64,000 nt of DNA from Sympetrum striolatum (GCA_947579665.1 OX388351.1:51344939-51408938); one strand, 5' to 3'; counted from the stretch's first letter, positions 34,779 through 46,850 are shown. Made by a program: numbers and translations. The notes: a model not told the origin generated them from the letters alone.

Positions 34779-36970
34779 AAATACAAGGGTAATAGTGATA
34801 ACCTACATTAAAGTTTGAAGCAAAAAGGTATGAATGGTGAGATGTTTGAGTTATACCTCCTCCATACCCTCCATCACCGAAGGCACGGCGTGGGAACCGT
34901 AGCGTATCTTCCCACGCCCGACGCATACGAAAGATATGTTAAATGTTAAATTCCGCTCCGAGCAACCTCCGCCATGCACGCAACCTACTTTCAGCATTCC
35001 ATAGATCATTCAAGACTACAAAACGCGCGTTTGCCGATCCTCAGGTTCATTATACACCCCGCGAACTGCAGTATTTCTTACTCTTTTCGCGCCAAGGATC
35101 GTTAAAAGCGCCTAAACACACGGGTGAATTTACGCGCGTTCTTCTTCCCGAGGAGATTTACCTAATACGTGCACGGGAAAGTTTGCGCAGTATCCCACGG
35201 CGCCATTTATTTTCCCAATCTAGACCTCGGACGGAACATCCTCATTAAAAGGGTTTTTCATTCTTCTTTTTTTTCCTCCAGACACGCGTGCGCGCGCAGC
35301 CTTCGAGACGAGGTTCGCTGATAGAAAAGTGAAAAATTCATTCCGCGCCCGGAATCGGCTCCTCTGCGACCCATCCCAAGTATATCGTATTAATAATGCA
35401 ATGGGTTCGGGTGCCTGTATTGCTATCAAAGAGCATCGCATATTTACAGTGGAATAGTAATGGAGGCGAAGAGCGAGAAATCTGGAAGCAATCCCGTAAA
35501 ACAGAGGTTCCGCATCAAAGTTCCATCTTCGGTGCCGACTCGAGGCATGAATCGCGGCGTAATTTGTTGGAGTTTGCCCCACTCTGCACATCACGCGTCT
35601 CCGCGAATTAGGAAACGTCGATTAACGGGGGAATCCACTTTGGCGTTAATAGTAAACACGGGATGTGGGTCAAACTCCAAGGAGGAGTCGAGAAGTATTT
35701 TCCCGCCATTAAAAGAAAGAGTCATCATTCCTTGTCTTTGTCGTCCCGCCTCCGTCATTCCTTCCCACTTGTGCTAACAGACGCGAAATGTCACGATGTC
35801 GGTGCTGCCCCTACGTGGCATAAACGGGAAATAATCAGTAGTGAATGAGAGATGAATGAACGTGGGCTGCGTGATCAATATTGGAACCTCACCTTCTGTA
35901 ACCTAGCGGAAGAGAATCAAGCCTACTAGGCTAGATGAGGATTGTGGTAGGTTGATTGCATTCCTCACCAAGTCTGAATTCTTAACATGTCTTCGTAAGT
36001 GAAGCGCAATCATTCTAAGAGAAACACTTCTCTTGGCATTCTATATGGAGAGACCTTACTCAATACCATTATTCAGATTCATTCATACCACAGTAGATCT
36101 CATACCATCATAGCCATAATCGATGAAAGATGCATTTTCTCTATCGTGTACCAACATATAAGTGAAAAATATTCCATTTCTCAAAATATGAACAATATGA
36201 AAGGGTTACGCATTCGCTGGTTGGAAATAAAGGAAAGTAGTAGAATCGCAATATAGTATATGTTAATAAGGATAATAAAATCATTAGACGAAGCTGTAAG
36301 TTTGTGAACTCCATACTCCGTTGCACGAAAGACTTAACTCAATACACTGGCATAGTTAACTTCTGTCATTTCACCTAAACATAAAAAATTCGTAGTTGAA
36401 AACTTTGGACCTTCTTCCAATAAGTGGTCTGCCTCAATAATTTATTTACTTCTACTCGACAGTGGCAGGCAGTTATATTTTTTGTATGGTTGGGTTCAGT
36501 TGTTTGGGTCAATGAAATAGTTTTCGCTGGGTAATCTAGGTTATTTAAATAATCTAAAGGAATGCAAAGAATTTATTTTCAAAGTTAAAGAAAACGCTTT
36601 GTAAAACACATTAGATAAAAATTTAAAAAAATCTTTAATATAATATGTGCTTATGATGAAGTTCCACAAAGTGAAGGCCGAAGTGATTGAAAATACTATA
36701 TATATATATTTATATGAGGGTACATGAGAATTAGACGCTTTTAAATCGCTGTTTTGTTTAATTGTTACAGTGAGCAGCATTAAAGAAAATTCTCTATTTT
36801 TCCCCTGGATGACGGTGGTAGGTAGATCATACATTGGAGGAGTACCAGATCCAGTCTAAAGATACCACTCTTACTATTAACTCACGCTAATAAACTTGAA
36901 CAATAAGACAGAACTAACCAGAGAACGTGTACTCTATCACTCGAGCAACTAGGGTAGGCAAAAACATTTT

Positions 36971-37031
36971 GTTCTGCGGGGAATCGAACCATGGTCTCGT
37001 GACAGTGATACTGACCACTATATTGCCGAGA
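36971..37031 (-). repeat. tRNA-Asp-like sequence, deleted
   Basis: On the minus strand: CTCGGCAATATAGTGGTCAG (A-box region as in tRNA-Asp), then ACTGTCACGAG (anticodon GTC in place), then GGTTCGATTCCCCGC. Compared with a full tRNA-Asp(GTC), several bases are missing between the D arm and the anticodon arm, and the acceptor stem is mispaired. It is a pseudogene or SINE head. Confidence 0.55.
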
Positions 37032-37734
37032 TATACTGACAGAATACAAGGTAGTTATGAAGTAAATAAGGGTGTATTGAAATGGGCAAGATCATGAGAG
37101 AAAAAGACAAAAAGTAAAAGAAAATGTACGTATAATATAAATATTGAACGAATTTGCACTTTCTTCTTTTTATAATCATCATTTGGATATAATTTTTGCA
37201 TTATTCCCCTATTCAGTTGACTGAATTGGAGGATAAAATTAAATATTTTATCCTTTCGACAGTTTCTCTTAACCGCAAACGTTTTGCCCGCAAAATTAAT
37301 ATTGAAAATTAATTTATCCGAGAGTATCGTGCTTAACATTCCAGTTCGGTAGATATAATCATAATTGTTTCAATTAACCGCGGTAATCGGCTTATGGGAC
37401 GGGAGTCCTCAAATTATCCCAAACCTAAAATTAAAATATCCTCAAAAACTCTTCGAAAATATTTCTCGTCGTCCTTCTCCCCGCAGCCTATCCCAACGCT
37501 CTGGTTTTATCTGAATAGCTAATTGGGCGATAACTTAATTAAGGAGGAAGTGACACTGAAAAATATCCGTCTGCTAATTAAATTAATCGACTTCCGTGGT
37601 TTATTGTGATACTCGAAACTATCATTCAGTATGGTAACGAGGTTTCGTTTGTCGATTCTAAGAGTGATGCATTAGGAGGTTTTTTTTAAAGAAAGGAAAT
37701 TTGGAAATTGGCTAATATGAATTATAGGTTTTAA

Positions 37735-37851
37735 ATCTCCAATAGCCGTCTTTGTCGGCGTTCCTCGTCTCATTCTCCGTTATTCGGAGAAAACAAGAAA
37801 GGAATGTCGCACTTTTAAGATACCCAAAGCTCTTTGGAGATTTAAAAACTC
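37735..37851. mobile_element. Internally deleted member of the 50.6-kb MITE family
   Basis: The left end GGTTTTAAATCTCCAATAGC, then GCCGTCTTTGTCGGCG and CTCGTCTCATTC, match 50589-50842 closely for about 90 bp. The right end keeps only about 20 bp (TTTGGAGATTTAAAAACTC). Confidence 0.65.
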
Positions 37852-37944
37852 AGTTAATGGTAGTTATGTGAGGTTTTTTAAAGGTCCATCCCTAGGCGCC
37901 GATTTTGCAGCTTTAACACAGTTTTTTTCCCACAACTCCAGTTG

Positions 37945-38157
37945 GGAGCTGATAAGGGACCTCGACTTATCAGCAGGCAGCGGGATTTATCAGACCGAGA
38001 GGTAAACAAAGGCGTGCAGTACGATTTGAAAAGTTATAAATATATATATAAATATATAATAAATATTACTTTTCATATCGTACTGCACGCCTTTGTTTAC
38101 CTCTCGGTCTGATAAATCCCGCTGCCTGCTGATAAGTCGAGGTCCCTTTTCAGCTCC
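37945..38157. mobile_element. Foldback element, 90-bp arms with two mismatches
   Basis: The left arm 37945-38034 begins GGAGCTGATAAGGGACCTCG; the right arm 38068-38157 is its reverse complement with two differences by eye. The spacer of about 33 bp is AT only. The arm identity suggests a young insertion or ongoing gene conversion. Immediately to the right, TA repeats lead into the large B-box array. Confidence 0.8.
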
Positions 38158-38220
38158 GATATATATATATATATATCTATTATATATAGACGCTTCTCCG
38201 GATATACCTATATATATATA

Positions 38221-39302
38221 CGAGTAAAATGTTGCTTGCATACTGCAAGCAGATCGACAACACTATTTTCATGTCGGCATCATATCGGGACAGTCCGTCA
38301 AAAGAAAAAAATGGATTGAAATTTTTCTTAAAATTCCCTGAAATTCCATCGTCTGGCATCGAACCCGGGTCTTTCTGGTGATACTCACTAAGCAGCACAA
38401 TAGAAGATCACCATCTCTAACTATGTGTGAAAATTCAAGCAGAAATATGGGCTACAACTGCCTCAAAAGACGTTCTAATTTTCACGAATTTAAATGGCTC
38501 TCTGGATTCGAACCAAGGATGATCTTGGAAATCTAAAATACGTTTCAGAATTTTATTTATGATCTCTATCTATATGCCGAATTTCAAGTTTCTATATTAT
38601 TGGGAAAGGTTTCAAAATAATTCCTAAAAATCGGATCAACTTCTGATTGCAGAGACACCTGGTGTCGAACCCAGGACACATTGATAGCTATGAATGCACT
38701 GTTTGATTTGTATGGAATTGATCTTTTTATATGCAAAGTTTGAAGTCGATATCGTGCCGGCAAATACCTTAAATTTGTTTCCGTTATCTCCGTAAGAAAT
38801 GCATTGAGGAATTTAAATGTCCCTCTGGGATCGAACCAAGGACCATCAGCGAATATGTAAAATTTGATTATGAAATGGTTTGATGGTATCTAACCTCATA
38901 CGGAATTTCAAGTTTCTATGCCATCGGAAAAGGGTCCAAAAAAAATCTTAAAAATCGCCACAATGCATTTTAAACGGCCGATTTTTGCCCCGACCTAGCA
39001 TCGAACCTAGGATAATATTCGTAGATGTCTTTATGGATTTCCTTAGATATGCACGGCATCTAGCGGTCCCTTGAATTTCAACTCTCTCCTTTACCGGGAA
39101 GTGCCTCAAAAAAATTTTCGAAAATCCCCGCCATGTATTCTTATGGACAAAATCACGACTTTGGGGCCTTCTGGAATCGAACCCATGACACCGAGGTTCA
39201 AAGTCGGATTTTTTCTGGAGGTTACACGTTATGGCCAATACGTCGTAAAAATTTCAAGTCGTTGGCACTTGTGGAACATGCTTAGACTTTTGATCCCCAG
39301 TG
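38221..39302 (+). repeat. Array unit 1
   Basis: Six TCGAACC-centred segments spaced 149, 157, 166, 170 and 176 bp. It closely matches unit 6 (44588-45653) in reverse. It begins with a 7- to 8-bp hairpin, TGCTTGCATACTGCAAGCA. Confidence 0.8.
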
Positions 39303-39346
39303 TATTATATATATAAGTATATCCGGAGAAGCGTCTATATCTATTA

Positions 39347-40422
39347 CGAGTAAAATGTTGCTTGCATACTGCAAGCAGATCGACAACACTATTTTCATGT
39401 CGGCATCATATCGGGACGGCCATCAAAAGAAAAAAGTGGATTGAAATTTTTCTTAAAATTCGCTGAAATTCCATCGTCTGACATTGAACCCCGGTCTTAC
39501 TGGTGAACCTACTATGAAACACAATAGAACATCACCATCTCTAACTATGTGTGAAAATTCAAGCAGAAATATGGGCTACAACTGCCTCAAAAGACGTTCT
39601 AATTTTCACGAATTTAAATGGCTCTCTGGATTCGAACCAAGGACGATCTTGGAAATCTAAAACATATTTCTGAAAGTTATTTATGATCTCTATCTATATG
39701 CCGAATTTGAAGTTTCTATATTATTGGGAAAGGGTTCAAAATAGGTCCTAAAAATTGAATCAATTACTGATTGTAGAGACGCCTGGTGTCGAACCCAGGA
39801 CATACTGGCAGCTGTAAAAACACATTATGACTTGATTTGACCTGATCTTATTAATTGCAAAGTTTGAAGTCAACATCTCGCCAGGAAGTACCTAAAATTT
39901 GCTTCCGTTATCTCCATAAGAAATGCATTGTAGGATGTAAATGGCCCTCTGGGATCGAACCAAGGACCATCAAGGAGTTCTAAAATTTTATTATAAAATA
40001 TATTTATGATATATATCCACGTGCCAAGTTTCAAGTTTCCAAGTCATCTGTAAGTAATTTAAAAAAATCTTAAAAATCGCAATGTAAATTAAACGGGAGA
40101 ATATTTGCCCTGGCCTAGCATCGAACCAAGGATAATATTTGTAGATGTCTTTAAGGTTTCCTTGAGATATACATGACATCTAACGATCTCTTGAATTTCA
40201 ACTCTCGACTCTTCCGGGAAGTGCCTCAAAAAAATTTTCGAAAATCCCCGCCATGTAATCTTATGGGGAAAATCGCGACTTTGGGGCCTTCTGGAATCGA
40301 ACCCATGACACCTAGGTTCAAAGTCAGCTTTTTCCTGGAGGTTACACGTCATGGCCATAACGTCGTAAAAATTTCAAGTCGGTGGCACTTGTGGAACATG
40401 GTTAGAATTTTGATCCCCTATG
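39347..40422 (+). repeat. Array unit 2
   Basis: Same six-segment layout. It is the closest match to unit 5 (43484-44559) in reverse; both share the segment around CTGGTGTCGAACCCAGGAC with the following TACTGGCAGCTGT. Confidence 0.8.
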
Positions 40423-40442
40423 AATGTATATATATATAGGTA

Positions 40443-41520
40443 CGAGTAAAATGTAGCTTGCATACTGCAAGCAGATCGACAACAAAAATTTCATGTCGGC
40501 ATCATATCTGGACGGCCCTCAAAAGAAAAAAAAGGTATTGAAAATATGCTTAAAATTCGCTGCAATTGAATTGTCTGGCATCGAACCCGGGTCTTCCTGG
40601 TAAGCTTACTATGTTGCACAACAGAAAATCACCATCTCTTACTATGTGTGAAAATTCAAGCAGAAATATTGGCTACAACTGCCTCAAACGACGTTCTACT
40701 TTTCAGGAATGTAAATGGCGCTCTGGATTCGAACCAAGGACGATCTTGGAAATCTAAAACTTGTTCATGAAAGTTATTTTTAATCTCTATCTATTTGCCG
40801 AATTTCAAGTTTCTATATAATTGGGAAATGGTTCCAAAAAATTCTTAAAAATCGGATCATTTACTGATTGTAGAGACGCCTGGTGGTGAAACCAGGAAAC
40901 ATTGGTAACTGTGAATTCACAGTTTGATTAGTAATGACTTGATCTTATCTTATGCGAAGTTTCAAGTAGATATAATATCGGGAAGCACCTAAAATGTGTT
41001 TCCGTAATCTCCATAAGAAATGCATTGAGGAATGTAAATGGCCCTCTGGGATCGAACCAAGGACCATCAGCGAATATGTAAAATTTGATTATGAAATATA
41101 TTTATAATTTCAAACCCCATGCCAAATTTCAAGTTTCCATGATTTCGGGAAAGGGTTCAAAAAAAATCTTAAAAATCGCCACAATGCCTTTTAAACGGCC
41201 GATTTTTGCCCCGACCTAGCATCGAACCAAGGATAATATTCGTAGATGTCTTTATGGTTTCCTTTAGATATATACGGCATCTAGCGATCTCTTGAATTTC
41301 AAATCTCTCCTTTTCCGGGAAGTGCCTCAAAAAAATTTTCGAAAATCCCCGCCATATATCCTTATGGGGAAAATCGCGACTTTGGGGCCTTCTGGAATCG
41401 AACCCATGACATCGATGTTCAATGTCAGCTTTTTCCTGGAGGGTACACGTTATGGGCAATATGTCGTAAAAATTTCAAGGCAGTGGCACTTGTGGAACAT
41501 GGTTAGAATTTTGATCCCCT
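40443..41520 (+). repeat. Array unit 3
   Basis: Same layout, but the third segment reads GGTGGTGAAACCAGGAAAC, so its core is degraded. It has no close inverted partner. Confidence 0.75.
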
Positions 41521-41551
41521 ATATATAACTTATATATATATATATATATAG

Positions 41552-41618
41552 GTATATCCGGAGAAGCGTCTATATATAATAGATATATAGACGCTTCTCC
41601 GGATATACTTATATATAT
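41552..41618. repeat. Palindromic junction between array units
   Basis: ATATCCGGAGAAGCGTCTAT is followed, after a short TA-rich centre, by its reverse complement AGACGCTTCTCCGGATAT. Single copies lie at about 38190, 39320, 42630 and 43450. Confidence 0.75.
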
Positions 41619-41619
41619 A

Positions 41620-42596
41620 CGAGTAAAATGTAGCTTGCATACTGCAAGCAGATGGACAACACTAATTTCATATCGGCATCATGTCGGGACGGTCCTCAAC
41701 AAAAAAAGGAGTGAAAATATTCTTAAAATTCGCTGCATTTTAATCATCAGGCATCGAACCCCGGTCTTTCTGGTAAATTTACTATGCAGCACAACAGAAG
41801 ATCACAATCTCTTACTATGTGCGAACATTTAAGAAGAAATATTGGCTGCAACTGCCTCAAACGACGTCCTACTTTTGACATATATTCCTTATGTGAGAAA
41901 TTTTAATGTGCTCTGGCAACTCAATATATTATAAATGGGGGATGTATATACCGTCTGGCTTCGAACCCGGGTCTTTCTGGTAATACTTTCTATGCAGCAT
42001 TAAAGACGATCACCACCTTTAACCATGTGTGAAAATTCAAGCAAAAATATTGGGTACAACTGCTTCAAAGGACGTCCTACTTTTCCCTTATATTCCTTAT
42101 GAGAGAAATTTAAATGTGCTCTGGCATCGAACCCAGGAACAGTATGGTCTTATCTAAATTTTTTTCTAAAACCGTTTGTTACCATACATCTTCTAGCCAA
42201 GCACAAACTTCCTATGATTTCGATAAATATATCAAAAAGAATAGTGAAAAACTACCTCAATGTATTTTAAACGGCCGATTTTTGCATCGTCTTAGCATCG
42301 AACTCAGGACCTTTTCCGAGATGATCATTTACGTTATCAATAGATCCTGACTATATCCATCGGCTCCTTGAGTTTAAATTCCCTACCTATCCGGGAAATA
42401 TTTTTTAAAAATTCCCGAAAATCAACGCAATGCATTGAAATGGGAAAAATCGGGACTTTGGGGCCCTCTGGAATCGAACCCATGACACTGAGGTTCAAAA
42501 TTGCAATTTTTCTGAGGGTTACACGTTATGGCCAATATGTCGTAAAAATTTCAAGCCGATGACGCTTGTGGTTTAGGCTGTGAATTAGTATCCTAT
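41620..42596 (+). repeat. Array unit 4 (diverged)
   Basis: Starts like the others, but from about 41830 the segments differ (TTCGAACCCGGGTCTTTCTGG near 41960, ATCGAACCCAGGAACAG near 42126, ATCGAACTCAGGACC near 42297, ATCGAACCCATGACACTG near 42474). It still carries the common motif. Confidence 0.75.
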
Positions 42597-42650
42597 CTAT
42601 ATACCTATCTATATATATATATGAATGAATCCGGAGAAGCATCTATATAT
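41832..42650. repeat. 821-bp-offset tandem duplication, left copy
   Basis: Runs from AGAAGAAATATTGGC to ATCCGGAGAAGCATCTATAT. It is repeated at a fixed offset of 821 bp, and I see no mismatch. Embedded 78- and 64-codon frames are identical in the two copies. Confidence 0.9.
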
Positions 42651-42652
42651 CT

Positions 42653-43471
42653 AGAAGAAATATTGGCTGCAACTGCCTCAAACGACGTCCTACTTTTGAC
42701 ATATATTCCTTATGTGAGAAATTTTAATGTGCTCTGGCAACTCAATATATTATAAATGGGGGATGTATATACCGTCTGGCTTCGAACCCGGGTCTTTCTG
42801 GTAATACTTTCTATGCAGCATTAAAGACGATCACCACCTTTAACCATGTGTGAAAATTCAAGCAAAAATATTGGGTACAACTGCTTCAAAGGACGTCCTA
42901 CTTTTCCCTTATATTCCTTATGAGAGAAATTTAAATGTGCTCTGGCATCGAACCCAGGAACAGTATGGTCTTATCTAAATTTTTTTCTAAAACCGTTTGT
43001 TACCATACATCTTCTAGCCAAGCACAAACTTCCTATGATTTCGATAAATATATCAAAAAGAATAGTGAAAAACTACCTCAATGTATTTTAAACGGCCGAT
43101 TTTTGCATCGTCTTAGCATCGAACTCAGGACCTTTTCCGAGATGATCATTTACGTTATCAATAGATCCTGACTATATCCATCGGCTCCTTGAGTTTAAAT
43201 TCCCTACCTATCCGGGAAATATTTTTTAAAAATTCCCGAAAATCAACGCAATGCATTGAAATGGGAAAAATCGGGACTTTGGGGCCCTCTGGAATCGAAC
43301 CCATGACACTGAGGTTCAAAATTGCAATTTTTCTGAGGGTTACACGTTATGGCCAATATGTCGTAAAAATTTCAAGCCGATGACGCTTGTGGTTTAGGCT
43401 GTGAATTAGTATCCTATCTATATACCTATCTATATATATATATGAATGAATCCGGAGAAGCATCTATATAT
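42653..43471. repeat. 821-bp-offset tandem duplication, right copy
   Basis: Right copy of 41832-42650. It starts inside a TA-rich unit boundary and ends at one. Exactness means a very recent duplication or an assembly artefact. Confidence 0.9.
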
Positions 43472-43483
43472 AATAGATATATA

Positions 43484-44559
43484 CACTGGGGATCAAAAGT
43501 ATAAGCATGTTCCACAAGTGCCACCGACTTGAAATTTTTACGAAATATTGGCCATAACGTGTAACCTCCAGGAAAAAGCCGACATTGAACCTCGGGGTCA
43601 TGGGTTCGATTCCAGAAGGCCCCAAAGTCCCGATTTTGTCCATAAGAATACATGGCGGGGATTTTCGAAAATTCTTTTGAGGCACTTCCCGGAAAAGGAG
43701 AGAGTTGAAATTCTAGAGATCGCTAGATGCCGTATATATCTAAAGGAAACCACAAAGACATCTACAAATATTATCCTTGGTTCGATGCTAGGCCAGGGCA
43801 AATATTCTCCCGTTTAATTTACATAGCGATTTTTAAGATTTTTTTTAATTACTTACAGATGACTTGGAAACTTGAAACTTGGCACGTAGATATATATCAT
43901 AAATATATTTCATAATAAAATTTTAGAGCTCGCTGATGGTCCTTGGTTCGATCCCAGAGGGCAATTTACATCCTACAATGCATTTCTTATGGAGATTACG
44001 GAAGCAAATTTTAGGTACTTCCTGGCAAGTTGTTGACTTCAAACTTTGCATTTAATAAGATCAGGTCAAACCAAGTCATAATGTGTTTTCACAGCTGCCA
44101 GTAGGTCCTGGGTTCGACACCAGGCGTCTCTACAATCAGTAATTGATTCAATTTTTAGGAACTATTTTGAACCCCTTCCCAATAATATAGAAACTTGAAA
44201 TTCGGCATATAGATAGAGATCATAAATAACTTTCAGAAACATATTATAGATTTCCAAGATCGTCCTTGGTTCGAATCCAGAGAGCCATTTAAATTCGTGA
44301 AAATTAGAACGTCTTTTGAGGCAGTTATAGCCCATATTTCTGCTTGAATTTTCACACATAGTTAGAGATAGTGATGTTCTATTGTGTTTCATAGTAGGTT
44401 CACCAGTAATACCCGGGTTTGATGCCAGACGATGGAATTTCAGCGAATTTTAAGAAAAATTTCAATCCACTTTTTTCTTTTGATGGCCGTCACGATATGA
44501 TGCCGACATGAAAATAGTGTTGTCGATCTGCTTGCAGTATGCAAGCAACATTTTACTCG
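43484..44559 (-). repeat. Array unit 5 (inverted)
   Basis: Reverse complement of a unit-2-like sequence. In this orientation the cores read GGTTCGA (CATGGGTTCGATTCCAG, CCTTGGTTCGATGC, CCTTGGTTCGATCCCAG, CCTGGGTTCGACACCAGG, CCTTGGTTCGAATCCAG), and one is degraded to GGGTTTGATGCC. Confidence 0.8.
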
Positions 44560-44587
44560 TATAATAGATAGATATATATACATTCAT

Positions 44588-45653
44588 AGGGGATCAAAAT
44601 TCTAACCATGTTCCACAAGTGCCAATGGCTTGAAATTTTTACGACATATTGGCCATAACGTGTAACCTCCAGGAAAAAGCCGACTTTGAACCTCGGTGTC
44701 ATGGGTTCGATTCCAGAAGGCCCCAAAGTCGCGATTTTCCCCATAAGATTACATGGCGGGGATTTTCGAAAATTTATTTGAGGCTTTTCCCGGAAATGGA
44801 AGGAGTTGAAATTCAAGGGATCGCTAGATGCCGTGCATATCTAAAGGAAACCATAAAGACATCTACGAATATTATCCTTGGTTCGATGCTAGGTCGGGGC
44901 AAAAATCGGCCGTTTAAAATGCATGGCGGCGATTTTGAAGATTTTTTTTTATCCTTTCCCGATAACATGGATACGTGAAACTCGGCACGTGGATAGATAT
45001 CATGAATATATTTCATAATCAAATTTTTTATGTTCGCTGATGGTCCTTGGTTCGATCCCAGGGGGCCATTTGCACTTCTCAATGCATTTCTTACGGAGAT
45101 AACGGAAACAAATTTTAGGTGCTTCCCGGCACGATATCGACTTCAAACTTTGCATATATAAAGATCAAGTCCATACAATACAAACAGTGCATTCACAGCT
45201 ATCATTGTGTCCTGGGTTCGACACCAGGTGTCTCTGCAATCGGAAGTTGATCCGATTTTTAGGAATTATTTTGAAACCTTTCCCAATAATATAGAAGCTT
45301 GAAATTCGGCATATAGATAAACATCATAAATAAAATACTGAAACATAATTTAGATTTCCAATATCGTCCTTGGTTCGAATCCAGAGAGCCATTTAAATTC
45401 GTGAAACTTAGAACGTCTTTTGAGGCAGCTGTAGCCCATATTTCTGCTTGAATTTTCACACATAGTTAGAGATGGTGATCTTCTATTGTGCTACATAGTA
45501 AGTTCAACAGTAAAGACCCGGGTTCGATGCCAGACGATGGAATTTTAAGAAAAATTTCAATCCATTTTTTTCTTTTGATGGCCGTCCCGATAAGATGCCG
45601 ACATGAAAATAGTGTTGTCGATCTGCTTGCAGTATGCAAGCAACATTTTACTC
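44588..45653 (-). repeat. Array unit 6 (inverted)
   Basis: Reverse complement of a unit-1-like sequence, ending with AGCAACATTTTACTC before a (TA)n run. Confidence 0.8.
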
Positions 45654-46794
45654 ATATATATATATATATATATACATATATAAACTGCTATAAATCAAAA
45701 ACTCTAATAGGAAGATTTTGACTTCGATTTATGAATTCGACGTCTCGAGCATATTCTTCGAAGTCTATGAGTGGGCGAATCGTTCGGCTCAAATTGACAC
45801 CGGACTCAATTTAATATATTTAGAGAGATACGAGAGGAAGCGAAGTCTCCCCAAAAGAAATTCTCGAATAGCAAAATTTTACCTTCCCAGATTAAGTCGG
45901 TCTTTCAAAATTGCGATGCTGAATGGCAAGATGATTGAGAGGCTCAGATTTATACAAATGAAGATGAATGAGCTCAGTTCTGGAGCGTATATTGATTTAT
46001 GATTCTTGATGTTAAATAAGAAAATTTGTGTGCTGAAAATTTACACTCGTCTCGTTGAATGTATCGGATATTTCTTGAATAAGATTTTTGAGCATTTCTT
46101 TTTTTCTGAATTTGTGAAACTCTTGAAAACATTAGCTCACAATCGTCTATGGCGTTATTTTAATTTTCACTTCTAAGATATCGAATCATTAAAATTTGTA
46201 ATTCTGTTTGCAAGTTTAAGTTTGAACTATAAATACGGTATCATCAATCGGTGGATGCTTTCAAGTATTATCTTCTTTAACTACTATAAATGAGAAAGGC
46301 AGTTGATAATGACACTTATATTTTTTAATTACAAGAGATAATCCAAAGAGAAGTTTGAAGTAATCGGGGCTTGATATCTTTCTGCTTCAGGTTGACTATT
46401 TATATTCTTTCTTTAACCTACAGCATTTTTACCATGAATTAATGATGGGATGTACTTATAAATGTAAAATACGTTAAGTAGAACACTTTTGGATGTATTT
46501 TAAGTTAAATTGGTGAGCGACAAGAGTATATTTAATCTACTAGACTTCTGTTTCGTCTACAATTTAATTCTTAGCACGTTCATATACAAGTATTTCCCAA
46601 AAAATCAATCGTCAATTGTGCTATCGTCACATTTTCTTATTGATGTAATAGAAAGAATTAAATTTTAGACATTATCGAAAATGCAACAAATATTTTTAAC
46701 GTAAATTGCCGTTCTATTAATATGTTTCCCATGTAAGATGAATTGGTATAATTCTTCTTTCTTTAAATTTATTTGACGTAGGGTTTGATGTATG

Positions 46795-46850
46795 AAGATA
46801 CTTTATAGTCTCAATCTAGCCCAGAATAAAATCATTTATTATTATTATTA
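46795..46850 (+). mobile_element. Retroelement 3' end with (TTA)n tail, plus strand
   Basis: TATAGTCTCAATCTAGCCC then AATAAAATCATTTATTATTA: the plus-strand counterpart of the tails at 4036-4140 and 34285-34375. Confidence 0.5.

Larger units (their letters stand above)
38158..45675. repeat. Large foldback array of B-box-bearing units
   Basis: Units of about 1.08 kb start CGAGTAAAATGT(T/A)GCTTGC and end near TTTTGATCCCC: units 1-3 (plus) at 38221-39302, 39347-40422 and 40443-41520; unit 4 (diverged, plus) 41620-42596; partial copy 42653-43471; unit 5 (minus) 43484-44559; unit 6 (minus) 44588-45653. Each full unit holds six segments centred on TCGAACC (unit 1: 38359, 38508, 38665, 38831, 39001, 39177). 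Units are separated by TA-rich runs carrying AGACGCTTCTCCGGATAT or its reverse. Short open frames with GIEPMTPRF- or GFDSRRPQ-like strings in all frames are by-products of the repeat, not genes. Confidence 0.85.

Noticed and set aside
34943..35777. Open frames of 61-124 codons on both strands
   Set aside because: Multiple overlapping frames, no known domain, no splice-phase fit to Nrx-1.
38400..45100. Many 60-109 codon frames with GIEPMTPRF, GFDSRRPQ or GFEPRTI strings
   Set aside because: They occur in all frames and both strands of the repeat units and are by-products of the TCGAACC core, not proteins.
38158..45675. CRISPR-like regular spacing of a short conserved motif
   Set aside because: The segments are 150-176 bp, related over their whole length and inverted in part, in a eukaryotic intron. 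There is no repeat-spacer structure and no cas gene.
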